DNA of 60,876 nucleotides from Saprospiraceae bacterium (GTDB lineage: Bacteria > Bacteroidota > Bacteroidia > Chitinophagales > Saprospiraceae), in contig JALHLK010000027.1 in the NCBI GenBank assembly GCA_022844565.1, forward strand, positions 1 through 60,876, given 5' to 3'. Of this stretch, positions 1-7,140 are shown in pieces. Every line of letters starts with the position of its first letter. The first letter of the stretch is position 1. Made by a program: the position numbers and the translations under genes. The notes below the pieces were generated by a model. That model was given only the letters and a program-made list of their open reading frames with translations. It was not told the origin of the DNA and made no database searches.

Positions 1-632
1 TCAATGATGCATTTAATTATGGCGTAAAAACGGTAAGTAATGCGTTAGATGTAGGAGGGGCTGGTAAATTAGCCAAAGCTGGCTTTATGGGACTTGCTTC
101 GTTAGGTAGTGAATGGGCTGCTAATGCTATAGAACCTTACACTGAAACTATCATTACAAATATTGTAACTGCTGATGACTTTTATAAAGGTAGAACAGAA
201 ATTTTAAGTTATGATATTAAGAGGGTTGTAAAATCAGGGGTACCTTCATTGGGGGTAGGGAAGATTGGTGCTGGGGCTGTGAGTGGGCAGTTAGGATTTC
301 ATGGAAATTCAGCGGCCAGTTCTAAGCCTACTATGGTCTATAATCATACATTCTCCGATTGCAATGGAAACTTTAAGACTTACACAGGTGTTGGAGATGT
401 GGAAGGTAAAAGAGCCTGGGCATCTGTTGAAAGAATTCAGAATAAAAATACAGGTTGGACGTTATATGATTCTAAAACAACAATTGCACCAAATAGAAAG
501 GCAGCATATCAGGTGGAACAGTTGTTGATTAAACAAAATGGTGGAGCTTCAAAAGTTGCTGGTCATGTGAACTTTAACAAAGTTAATTCACCTGGTATGA
601 AATTATTGAAAAAGCTAAATACAATATTTTAA
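1..632 (+). CDS. C-terminal part of a polymorphic/RHS-type toxin, with GIY-YIG-like nuclease tip (5' truncated)
   Basis: The reading frame is open from base 3, so this is the end of a larger protein whose start lies outside the window. The first ~100 residues are glycine/alanine-rich, like the linker ahead of toxin tips in RHS and related exported proteins. The tip shows, in order, a VY (near 336), YTG (381-389), an Arg codon at 411-413, a Glu within YQVEQLLIKQNGG (Glu at 516-518) and a final NKVNSPG. The order Y...YxG...R...E..LI is that of GIY-YIG nucleases. The next gene starts inside this stop codon, as toxin/immunity genes often do. The sequence match is weak and the nuclease call is inference. 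Confidence 0.55.
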   Translation, partial: NDAFNYGVKTVSNALDVGGAGKLAKAGFMGLASLGSEWAANAIEPYTETIITNIVTADDFYKGRTEILSYDIKRVVKSGVPSLGVGKIGAGAVSGQLGFHGNSAASSKPTMVYNHTFSDCNGNFKTYTGVGDVEGKRAWASVERIQNKNTGWTLYDSKTTIAPNRKAAYQVEQLLIKQNGGASKVAGHVNFNKVNSPGMKLLKKLNTIF

Positions 633-1798
633 TGGATTATAAATATAGGCCAAAACAATTGAATTGGATAAAAGAAATTGATTTTTTTATTGAACAAGAA
701 AAAGTAGATATAAATCTCTATGAAGATGGAGTTAAAATTGATTTATCTAGATTCAAAAATATAAAGATTTTAGGCTGTGATTTTAAAGTTGTATATAATT
801 TTGACAAATTACCGTTGTTAAGTAATTTGGGAATAAGTAGATACAGAGATGGATTTAATTTTATTGAAAGACAAAACAAATTAGAATTCTTAACAATAGC
901 ACAAAGTCAGATCTCTAAACTTGAATCTTTAGGGAATTTGAAACAGTTAGGATATATGAATTTATTACTGAACCCTAAACTTACCGACATTTCAGGAATA
1001 AAAAATCACCCATCTCTTAAGGAATTAGATATAGAATCATGTAAAAATATACCTGTGGATCATTTAATAGACGTAGTCACTTCCTGTAAAAATTTGGAAG
1101 TATTGAAGTTATCTCATTTTGAATTTCCAGATCTTGATTGGGTAAGAGAAATTAAATCTCTTAAACAGTTGGTAATAATCGATTGTAATGTATTAAATGG
1201 TGATATAGGTCCTGCTGCTCAATTAGAGTATATTGCTATAGATAACAGAAAACACTACAACTATAAATTTGATAGTGTAACTAGAACAATTTATCCTGTT
1301 GCAGTGAAACTCAAGAATAGTACTCTTATTAATGAACCGGGTAAAAAGAATTCTATAATAGATTTACCTTTTTTTGGTAAAATAGATTGTGAAAATTTGC
1401 AAAATGATTTTTTTACAGATTTGGTTTTAAATGATTTAAGGATTAATTTAGAAATACATTTTTTTAGTAAATCTATTGCAAAAGCAAAACTTAACAGAGT
1501 TATTAAACTTTTAAATGATTTAGCAAATGATATTATTTTAATCCATCAAATTTTTATCAAAAATTTTCAGGAAAGTGGTGTAATTAGAGAATATTATGAC
1601 TTCTTTCTAGATCAAAATGTCGATGGTAATGAAAGTGAATTTTGGAAAAAGCTATCCTTGAATAGGATAGCTTTTTACCCAGAGGATGATGAAATATATG
1701 CTATTTATGATTTTGTAATAGACGAACTTATTCCCTATCTTGTCTCACTTAAAATAAATTCTAAGGGTAAAATAGCTGATTGTAAAATTGAAAGTTAA
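632..1798 (+). CDS. Leucine-rich-repeat-like protein, candidate immunity protein
   Basis: I do not recognise a named family. This 388-residue protein has no signal peptide and should be cytoplasmic. Residues ~70-200 contain irregular leucine-rich repeats, with segments such as LESLGNLKQLGYMNL and HPSLKELDIESCKNI at about 20-25 residue spacing. The C-terminal third is charged and helical without repeats. Its ATG shares one base with the stop codon of the toxin-like gene, so the two are translationally coupled. Position directly after a polymorphic toxin tip suggests an immunity protein that binds the toxin. LRR/SMI1-like folds are known among immunity proteins in general, but no catalytic or binding residue here proves it. 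Confidence 0.6.
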   Translation: MDYKYRPKQLNWIKEIDFFIEQEKVDINLYEDGVKIDLSRFKNIKILGCDFKVVYNFDKLPLLSNLGISRYRDGFNFIERQNKLEFLTIAQSQISKLESLGNLKQLGYMNLLLNPKLTDISGIKNHPSLKELDIESCKNIPVDHLIDVVTSCKNLEVLKLSHFEFPDLDWVREIKSLKQLVIIDCNVLNGDIGPAAQLEYIAIDNRKHYNYKFDSVTRTIYPVAVKLKNSTLINEPGKKNSIIDLPFFGKIDCENLQNDFFTDLVLNDLRINLEIHFFSKSIAKAKLNRVIKLLNDLANDIILIHQIFIKNFQESGVIREYYDFFLDQNVDGNESEFWKKLSLNRIAFYPEDDEIYAIYDFVIDELIPYLVSLKINSKGKIADCKIES

Positions 1799-1864
1799 GA
1801 ATGTAATTCTAGAACATTCGAATAGTAAGCATTAACCAAAATGTTTTTTAAATTTTATAAGCAT

Positions 1865-2419
1865 ATGAAAAAATCAATTTTTTATTTTATTGTAGTTTTA
1901 CAAATAGGATGTATTTTACCAAAAAAAGCATTACCTGAAGATTTTTCTTTATCAAAAATAACACTGCCCCTTTACATTGAAGAAGTTACAATCGTTGACA
2001 GTAGAAAGGACTTGAAATCAATGAATTGGGATGTCAAATCATTGACTCTAAAGAATCAGACATATGAAGGTAACCCAGAATTATCTTCCGAACATATTTC
2101 TGCAATTAAACAGATCTTCAAAAATGCTTCAACGCCCGACGCTACGCCAGCAAGAGTAACTTTTTATTTAGAAACGGGAAATTGCGTAATGAAACATCAC
2201 TTTAAAGAGCAGAGTTCTTTTACAAAGATTAAAGGAGATGTATTAATTGATATTTATTCGAGGGACAGTAAATACAAGGGTTTTGCAGAGTTGCAATATA
2301 CTTATAATCATCCAAGTGTAACCAAGGACCACCTTTTGCAAATGTATCTAGTAAACTTAAAGAATGTCACACACAACATTTTAGAATTGATCAAAAAAGA
2401 AATAGAGAAAAGTACTTAA
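1865..2419 (+). CDS. Small lipoprotein of unknown function
   Basis: I chose the ATG at 1865 rather than the in-frame ATG at 1841. It gives a clean signal peptide, MKKSIFYFIVVLQIGC, with a lipobox Cys at residue 16, so the protein should be a lipid-anchored envelope protein of about 184 residues. The mature part is mixed alpha/beta with no motif I recognise. One Cys lies mid-protein and the last 25 residues are helical and charged. It follows the putative toxin/immunity pair by 66 bases and could be part of the same accessory region, for example an envelope-side accessory protein, or simply a chromosomal lipoprotein. Function unknown. Confidence 0.6.
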   Translation: MKKSIFYFIVVLQIGCILPKKALPEDFSLSKITLPLYIEEVTIVDSRKDLKSMNWDVKSLTLKNQTYEGNPELSSEHISAIKQIFKNASTPDATPARVTFYLETGNCVMKHHFKEQSSFTKIKGDVLIDIYSRDSKYKGFAELQYTYNHPSVTKDHLLQMYLVNLKNVTHNILELIKKEIEKST

Positions 2420-2761
2420 AAAATATGGCATTCAACTATTTGGAGTTTCCATCTTCAAATTTATGCCGTCCTTCGGTATCCATACTAGCCCATCTGCTTA
2501 GCCAATTTGTTCTAACAAAGCTAATCAGATAGGCTATTTTTAAACTATCAAACTCGCAAGATGCACATCACATAATTCGAATTATGCATCAGAAACCAAT
2601 AAGGGAGGTACTAATGCGTTAAAAAAAAGGCAATAATCAAAAAAGATTAAAAGAACATAATCGGTAATAAAACCAAAAGTAGTTTGAAGTTGCACTTGTT
2701 TTGAGCTTACCAAAATATAATAAACTTCAAAACAGCTTATTCCGTTTGGATTTGAGTAGAC
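2420..2761. other. Gene-free stretch between the toxin region and PAP2/UbiX
   Basis: No convincing coding frame in 342 bases. It contains a perfect 16-bp palindrome, CATAATTCGAATTATG (2571-2586), and A/T-rich sequence. It is the downstream side for both flanking genes, so it may carry terminators, but no strong GC hairpin followed by a T-run is visible. Confidence 0.5.
2571..2586. repeat. Perfect 16-bp palindrome
   Basis: CATAATTCGAATTATG is its own reverse complement. It has no loop, which suits a protein-binding site or recombination site better than an RNA hairpin. It lies between convergently read genes, away from any recognisable promoter. Function unknown; chance is possible in AT-rich DNA. 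Confidence 0.4.
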
Positions 2762-3343
2762 TTAGGATAGAGGGTCATCGCCCAACCCATAATATTTTTC
2801 GAAAAGTTTAGCAAAACCATATCCTATGGCTGTGCCTACAAAACTTCCAAATAATATATCTAAGGGAAAATGAACACCTACATAAACTTGACAAAATCCT
2901 ATCAAGCCTGCCCAAATTACAAGCAATATTTTATATTTTCTTTTTATGAACCCAAGGGTAATAATCCAAAATGTAGCTAAGCCGAAATGATTTGTGGCAT
3001 GTGAAGAAGTAAAGCTGTATCCACTACCACAATTAACTCGGCTTATCACTTCGAGGTATTCTGTATTGCAAGGTCGTAATCGCTCAACGCTTTTTTTGAT
3101 AAGATTGCTACTCACCATATCTGTCGATCCCACAGTAATCATCGAAAACAACAAGAACCAATAAGCTTTTCGTCTAAAATTAAAGAAAACAAAAGCAATT
3201 ATAAAAATATACAGTGGTCCCCAAATAAACGAATTTCTCCAAAAAGTGAAAATAACTTCAAGGAACGCTGGCAGCTGAAGTCCATTAATTAATGAAAAAA
3301 TCCAAAAATCGATGTCTATTATTAATTCTATTATTCCTGCCAT
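2762..3343 (-). CDS. PAP2-family membrane phosphatase (PA-phosphatase related)
   Basis: A 193-residue integral membrane protein with about five hydrophobic segments, the layout of PAP2 lipid phosphatases that dephosphorylate undecaprenyl diphosphate or other lipid phosphates on the outer face of the inner membrane. The three motifs are visible: K83 to R90-P91 (KKSVERLRP), SSHATNH at 113-119 in place of the usual PSGH, and CQVYVGVHFPLD at 151-162 with the catalytic-type His158 and Asp162. The position that is usually Arg in motif 3 (SR) is Gln152, so either activity is altered or this is a lineage-specific variant. Its start overlaps the end of ubiX by 13 bases, so the two are co-transcribed and coupled. 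Confidence 0.85.
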   Translation of the reverse strand: MAGIIELIIDIDFWIFSLINGLQLPAFLEVIFTFWRNSFIWGPLYIFIIAFVFFNFRRKAYWFLLFSMITVGSTDMVSSNLIKKSVERLRPCNTEYLEVISRVNCGSGYSFTSSHATNHFGLATFWIITLGFIKRKYKILLVIWAGLIGFCQVYVGVHFPLDILFGSFVGTAIGYGFAKLFEKYYGLGDDPLS

Positions 3344-3888
3344 CTTTTAGTATCCTTATTCCCCAAATCACATAGGTCTAATATCCTTTCTACCACAGTG
3401 TCAACGGCCTCTTCAATGGTTTTTGGTTGATGGTAAAACGAAGGTGTGGCAGGACAAATGATGGCTCCTGCTAAAGTCAAGATTTCCATATTTTTGATAT
3501 GAATAAGGTTGTACGGTGTTTCTCTTGGTACAATTACCAATCGTTTCCGCTCTTTAAGCATCACATCAGCAGCGCGCGTTGTCAAATCTGCAGATACTCC
3601 TGTCGCTATTCTGCCTAGTAAGCCCATAGAGCATGGACAAACTATCATTTTACCGAAGGATGAGGAGCCTGATGCAAAAGGAGCAAAAAAATCATGAGAG
3701 TCATAAATTTTTGTATTCGGATAATTTTCAAATTTAACATCAGGAAGTTCCAATTGCCAATTTAATTCACCGTTTTTACTCATTACGACTCCGATGTGGA
3801 CATCATTTCTGTCTTTGAGTTTCTCTAAGATACGATGAGCGTAAATGGAGCCGCTACTTCCTCCTATAGCTAGGACAATTTTCTGCAT
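3331..3888 (-). CDS. ubiX: UbiX-type flavin prenyltransferase
   Basis: A 185-residue flavoprotein of the UbiX/Pad1 family, which joins a dimethylallyl group to FMN to make the prenyl-FMN cofactor of UbiD-type decarboxylases. The N-terminal MQKIVLAIGGSSGS is the FMN-binding Rossmann start, followed by VMSKNGE, the CPCSMGLLGRIATG segment, and the ERKRLVIVPRETP block that is strongly conserved in the family. The length is typical. No ubiD partner is in the window, so the decarboxylase served is unknown. It precedes the PAP2 gene with a 13-base overlap on the minus strand. The start at 3888 matches the conserved N-terminus. Confidence 0.95.
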   Translation of the reverse strand: MQKIVLAIGGSSGSIYAHRILEKLKDRNDVHIGVVMSKNGELNWQLELPDVKFENYPNTKIYDSHDFFAPFASGSSSFGKMIVCPCSMGLLGRIATGVSADLTTRAADVMLKERKRLVIVPRETPYNLIHIKNMEILTLAGAIICPATPSFYHQPKTIEEAVDTVVERILDLCDLGNKDTKRWQE

Positions 3889-3915
3889 TTGATAGTATTG
3901 TTTGTTTTATCTAGT

Positions 3916-3923
3916 TACCTTTG
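3916..3923 (+). promoter_or_regulatory. Bacteroidota-type -7 element TACCTTTG, probable folD promoter
   Basis: It matches the TAnnTTTG consensus used by the Bacteroidota housekeeping sigma factor. It points toward folD, about 255 bases upstream of its ATG, so the transcript would run through the inverted-repeat element at 3965-4148. No experimental support. Confidence 0.5.
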
Positions 3924-3964
3924 CATTTATATTAAGTCAGACAAAGTAATTTTGTTGACTAATC

Positions 3965-4148
3965 AAACCTAAAAAACTAAAATGGGTTCCGTAGTGAAGG
4001 TCAAAAGTACAATAAAATCAGCATTTTTTGCGACAAAACATCCCGATAGCCTGGCTTTCGGGATGGTGTGAAGCAAAAAGTGAGTGAAACGCCTGATTTT
4101 GCAGTAATTTTGAGCTGTAATAGGAAATCCATTTTAGATTTTTAGGTT
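3965..4148. repeat. 184-bp long imperfect inverted repeat (MITE/REP-like element)
   Basis: The 26-base ends are near-perfect inverted copies: the left arm runs from 3965 (AAACCTAAAAAACTAAAATG...) and the right arm ends at 4148 (...CATTTTAGATTTTTAGGTT). The middle has matching blocks AAAATCAG/CTGATTTT and TTTTTGC/GCAAAAA, and a central hairpin CATCCCGA (4039-4046) with TCGGGATG (4058-4065). The whole block can fold into one long hairpin. It sits between the probable folD promoter and the folD start. It could be a small non-autonomous transposable element or a dispersed repeat. No target-site duplication is evident. Confidence 0.7.
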
Positions 4149-4178
4149 AAATGTAAAACTACAAATATTAAGCAAATT

Positions 4179-5060
4179 ATGACAATTTTAGATGGCAATG
4201 CACTTTCCTCAAAAATAAAGGAAGAATTAAAAGGAAGGGTGGAGAAATTAGTAACTGAGGGCAATAAGGCCCCACATTTAGCTGCAATATTGGTGGGGGA
4301 TAATCCAGCAAGCCAGTCTTATGTAACCAATAAGATTAAGTTTTGCGAGGCAGTGGGTTTTACATCCACACTTGTAAGAAAACCTGCTAACATCAGTGAA
4401 GAGGAACTGATAGATGTTATCCAAATGTTGAATGATGATGATGACATCGATGGGTATATCGTACAACTTCCGCTACCGGGTCACATCAATGACGAAAAAA
4501 TAACGCTGGCAATCGATTATAGAAAAGATGTGGATGGATTTCATCCGATGAATTTTGGCAGGATGGCTGAAGGGATGACTACATTTTTACCAGCCACTCC
4601 GTATGGGATATTAGAAATGATGTCAAGATATGGTATCGATACTGATGGGAAACATTGTGTGGTGGTAGGACGAAGCAACATCGTCGGGACCCCAATGAGT
4701 ATCTTGTTATCTCGCAAAGGCAATCCTGGCAACTGTACAGTAACCCTTACCCATAGTAGAACCCGAGACATCAAAGAAGAATTGCTAAGGGCTGATATCA
4801 TTATTGCAGCAATCGGCATCCCTAATTTCATCAAAGGCGATATGGTCAAAGAAGGTGCAGTGGTCATCGATGTAGGTATCAATAGGGTGACAGATGACAA
4901 CAAAAAGTCTGGTTACCGATTGGTAGGTGATGTAGACTTTGATGATGTTAAAGATAAAGTCTCCGCTATCACTCCTGTCCCCGGAGGTGTAGGTCCAATG
5001 ACAGTGACCGCGCTAATGCTTAATACTTTTAAAGCAGCCACTAAAGAAATATACCGTTAA
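4179..5060 (+). CDS. folD: Bifunctional methylene-THF dehydrogenase / methenyl-THF cyclohydrolase
   Basis: A 293-residue cytoplasmic enzyme that interconverts 5,10-methylene-, methenyl- and 10-formyl-tetrahydrofolate using NADP. Visible family signatures are VGDNPASQSYVTNKIKFCE near residue 40 (with the Tyr/Lys active-site pair), VQLPLPGH near 95, GRSNIVGTPMS near 165 (the nucleotide-binding signature) and TPVPGGVGPMTVTALM at the C-terminus. Length and ends are normal. It leads a tight plus-strand group with prmA (29 bases later) and purU, and purU uses the folate pool it supplies. The leader contains a long palindromic element that could affect expression. Confidence 0.97.
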   Translation: MTILDGNALSSKIKEELKGRVEKLVTEGNKAPHLAAILVGDNPASQSYVTNKIKFCEAVGFTSTLVRKPANISEEELIDVIQMLNDDDDIDGYIVQLPLPGHINDEKITLAIDYRKDVDGFHPMNFGRMAEGMTTFLPATPYGILEMMSRYGIDTDGKHCVVVGRSNIVGTPMSILLSRKGNPGNCTVTLTHSRTRDIKEELLRADIIIAAIGIPNFIKGDMVKEGAVVIDVGINRVTDDNKKSGYRLVGDVDFDDVKDKVSAITPVPGGVGPMTVTALMLNTFKAATKEIYR

Positions 5061-5089
5061 TTTTTGACAAAATCTATAAAATTTATCTT

Positions 5090-5914
5090 TTGGAAAGTAC
5101 AACTTATAGCATTATCTCAGTAAAACCAAGTCACGATGAAATGTTTGCACTTTTCACAACTTTGCCTTTTGATAGCTTTCAAGAGAATGAAGATGGTTTT
5201 GATGCATACATTGATCGAGCGCTGTTAAATGATGATTTATTAGCCGAGATAAAGCATATCACCGATCGATATCAAGCAGAATTTACCGTTTCAGATCTTC
5301 CCAATCAAAATTGGAATGAACTTTGGGAAAGTAATTTTACGCCTGTAGAAGTTGAAGATTTTGTGAGAATTAGGGCTGACTTTCACGAACCAAAATTGGG
5401 ATTTACATATGAGCTGGTTATTCAGCCCAAAATGGCCTTTGGTACAGGTCACCATCAGACCACTTACATGGTGATCAAAGCCATGAAAGATATAGATTTT
5501 GATAATAAAGAGGTTTTAGATTACGGTTGTGGTACAGGTATTTTAGCTTTGGTAGCAGAAAAACTAGGAGCAAAAGAGATTATCGGAGTAGATATAGAGT
5601 ATCCTTCTTATGAAAATACCATTGAAAATGCTGCTAAAAATGATTGTACAAAAATCACCTCTATTCATGGTGTGTTATCAGATGTACCGCAAAAAAAATA
5701 TGATGTGATTTTAGCCAATATCAATAGAAATGTACTATTAGATTCAGCAGAAAATTTGGTCCATCTTTTAAAAGAAAATGGTATACTTCTACTTTCAGGC
5801 ATACTTATTGATGATTATGACATCATTATGCAAAAATACAATACTGAGTTAGGTCTTAAACTACAAAAAGAGTTGACACGTGATCAGTGGATGTGCTTGC
5901 AATTTACATATTAA
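5090..5914 (+). CDS. prmA: Ribosomal protein L11 methyltransferase
   Basis: A 274-residue SAM-dependent methyltransferase that trimethylates ribosomal protein L11. The catalytic domain shows FGTGHHQTTYM followed by DYGCGTGILALVAEKLGA, the SAM-binding motif I, then VDIEYPSYENTIENA and ILANINRNVLL (motif IV, the NxNR-type segment of PrmA). The start is TTG at 5090. No ATG fits upstream, and the next in-frame ATG (5141) would remove the first strand of the N-terminal substrate-recognition domain. It lies 29 bases after folD and 12 bases before purU, so the three probably form an operon. Confidence 0.93.
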   Translation: MESTTYSIISVKPSHDEMFALFTTLPFDSFQENEDGFDAYIDRALLNDDLLAEIKHITDRYQAEFTVSDLPNQNWNELWESNFTPVEVEDFVRIRADFHEPKLGFTYELVIQPKMAFGTGHHQTTYMVIKAMKDIDFDNKEVLDYGCGTGILALVAEKLGAKEIIGVDIEYPSYENTIENAAKNDCTKITSIHGVLSDVPQKKYDVILANINRNVLLDSAENLVHLLKENGILLLSGILIDDYDIIMQKYNTELGLKLQKELTRDQWMCLQFTY

Positions 5915-5926
5915 CCTTATAGATTT

Positions 5927-6796
5927 ATGAGTTTTAGCAATATAAATACAGCGATCCTAACACTTCACTGTATCGATGAAAAAGGGATTGTCTCTTTTAT
6001 TACAGATTTTATTCTCAAAAACAATGGTAACATTCTCGAACTTGATCAACATGTGGATTATGATGCCAATCGATTTTTCATGCGATTAGAATGGGAGACA
6101 GAGGGATTTTTGATTAACAAAAATAAGATTCAAGAATATTTTCAAACATTGGTTGTCAACCGATACCAAGACGTAGTTTGGGATCTAAGTTTTAATAATG
6201 AAAAGCAAAGATTAGCCATTTTTGTATCGCACTATGGCCACTGTCTTTATGACTTATTAGCTCGATATGAAATGAAAGAGTGGAATGTAGAAATACCAAT
6301 TATTATATCTAATCACCTTGATTTTAAGCATGTGGTAGAAAGGATGGGCTTGGAGTTTAAGTATTTTGAAGTCACTAAAAGTAATAAAAGCAAGGTAGAA
6401 GACGAACAAATCCAGCTCTTAAAAGATCATAAAATTGATACCGTCATCTTAGCGAGGTATATGCAAATACTTTCTCCAAAGATTGTTAAAGAATACCAAA
6501 ACAAAATCATCAATATACATCATTCTTCTTTACCAGCTTTCCCTGGAGCAAACCCATATAAAAATGCCTTTAATCGTGGTGTAAAGTTTATGGGAGCAAC
6601 AGCACATTATGTCACTAATGAATTGGATGAAGGCCCGATCATTGCTCAAGATGTAATACCAATTTCTCACAAACATACACTGGAAGATTTAAAGCGACGG
6701 GGTAGGGATATAGAAAAAATAGTACTTTCAAAAGCAATTTACGCACATTTGTCTAAAAATGTTTTGACACATAATAATAAAACTGTTGTGTTCTAA
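5927..6796 (+). CDS. purU: Formyltetrahydrofolate deformylase
   Basis: This 289-residue enzyme hydrolyses 10-formyl-THF to formate and THF, balancing the one-carbon pool and feeding formate to purine synthesis. An N-terminal ACT-like regulatory domain covers residues 1-85 (TLHCIDEKGIVSFITDFI). The catalytic domain is related to PurN and contains NIHHSSLPAFPGANPY with the catalytic His, then the conserved ATAHYVTNELDEGPII with the active-site Asp. The length is normal. It sits 12 bases after prmA and two genes after folD, which makes its substrate pathway, so the grouping is functionally coherent. Confidence 0.95.
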   Translation: MSFSNINTAILTLHCIDEKGIVSFITDFILKNNGNILELDQHVDYDANRFFMRLEWETEGFLINKNKIQEYFQTLVVNRYQDVVWDLSFNNEKQRLAIFVSHYGHCLYDLLARYEMKEWNVEIPIIISNHLDFKHVVERMGLEFKYFEVTKSNKSKVEDEQIQLLKDHKIDTVILARYMQILSPKIVKEYQNKIINIHHSSLPAFPGANPYKNAFNRGVKFMGATAHYVTNELDEGPIIAQDVIPISHKHTLEDLKRRGRDIEKIVLSKAIYAHLSKNVLTHNNKTVVF

Positions 6797-6814
6797 AATT
6801 ATTTAGGGTTTTAT

Positions 6815-7072
6815 TTATGAGTCCATTCAGAAAACTAATTTCCGGTTAATTTGTGGAGTTAGTAATATCCTTCTTAGTTTTTGTCACCATTTTTGATACA
6901 AAAATGTCGCCAAAAGAATTGTGATTTTTTGTTTTTTACGACCTGAAGGTCGCGGTAATTAAAAAATTATTGAAATTAATAAAGTTTAATTAATTGAATA
7001 TCAGGTGTTTGAAAAATTAAAAATTTAAGAATTTGTGGCTTTTAGACTTTTTGGAAGAGACTCATTTATGAC
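6815..7072. repeat. Imperfect inverted-repeat element with central hairpin
   Basis: Part of the 344-base gap between purU and the Oar-like gene. The ends pair imperfectly (TATGAGTCCATTC near 6816; GAAGAGACTCATTTATG near 7054-7070). In the middle CGACCT-GA-AGGTCG (6939-6952) is a perfect hairpin flanked by TTTTTTA and TAATTAAAAAA, which extend the stem. The architecture resembles the element at 3965-4148, but the sequence differs and the pairing is weaker. It may be another small mobile repeat. No coding frame is present. Confidence 0.4.
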
Positions 7073-7087
7073 TATTTTCCCAAAGAA

Positions 7088-7117
7088 AAGGGGCATTAGC
7101 CTGAACTAACACCCCTT
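7088..7117 (-). terminator. Hairpin downstream of the Oar-like gene
   Basis: AAGGGG (7088-7093) pairs with CCCCTT (7112-7117), with an inner TTAG/CTAA pair, just past the stop codon of the minus-strand gene ending at 7141. On the minus strand the stem is followed by a T-containing stretch. A probable transcription terminator. Confidence 0.6.
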
Positions 7118-7140
7118 AAACTAACTAGATTTGAATGAAT

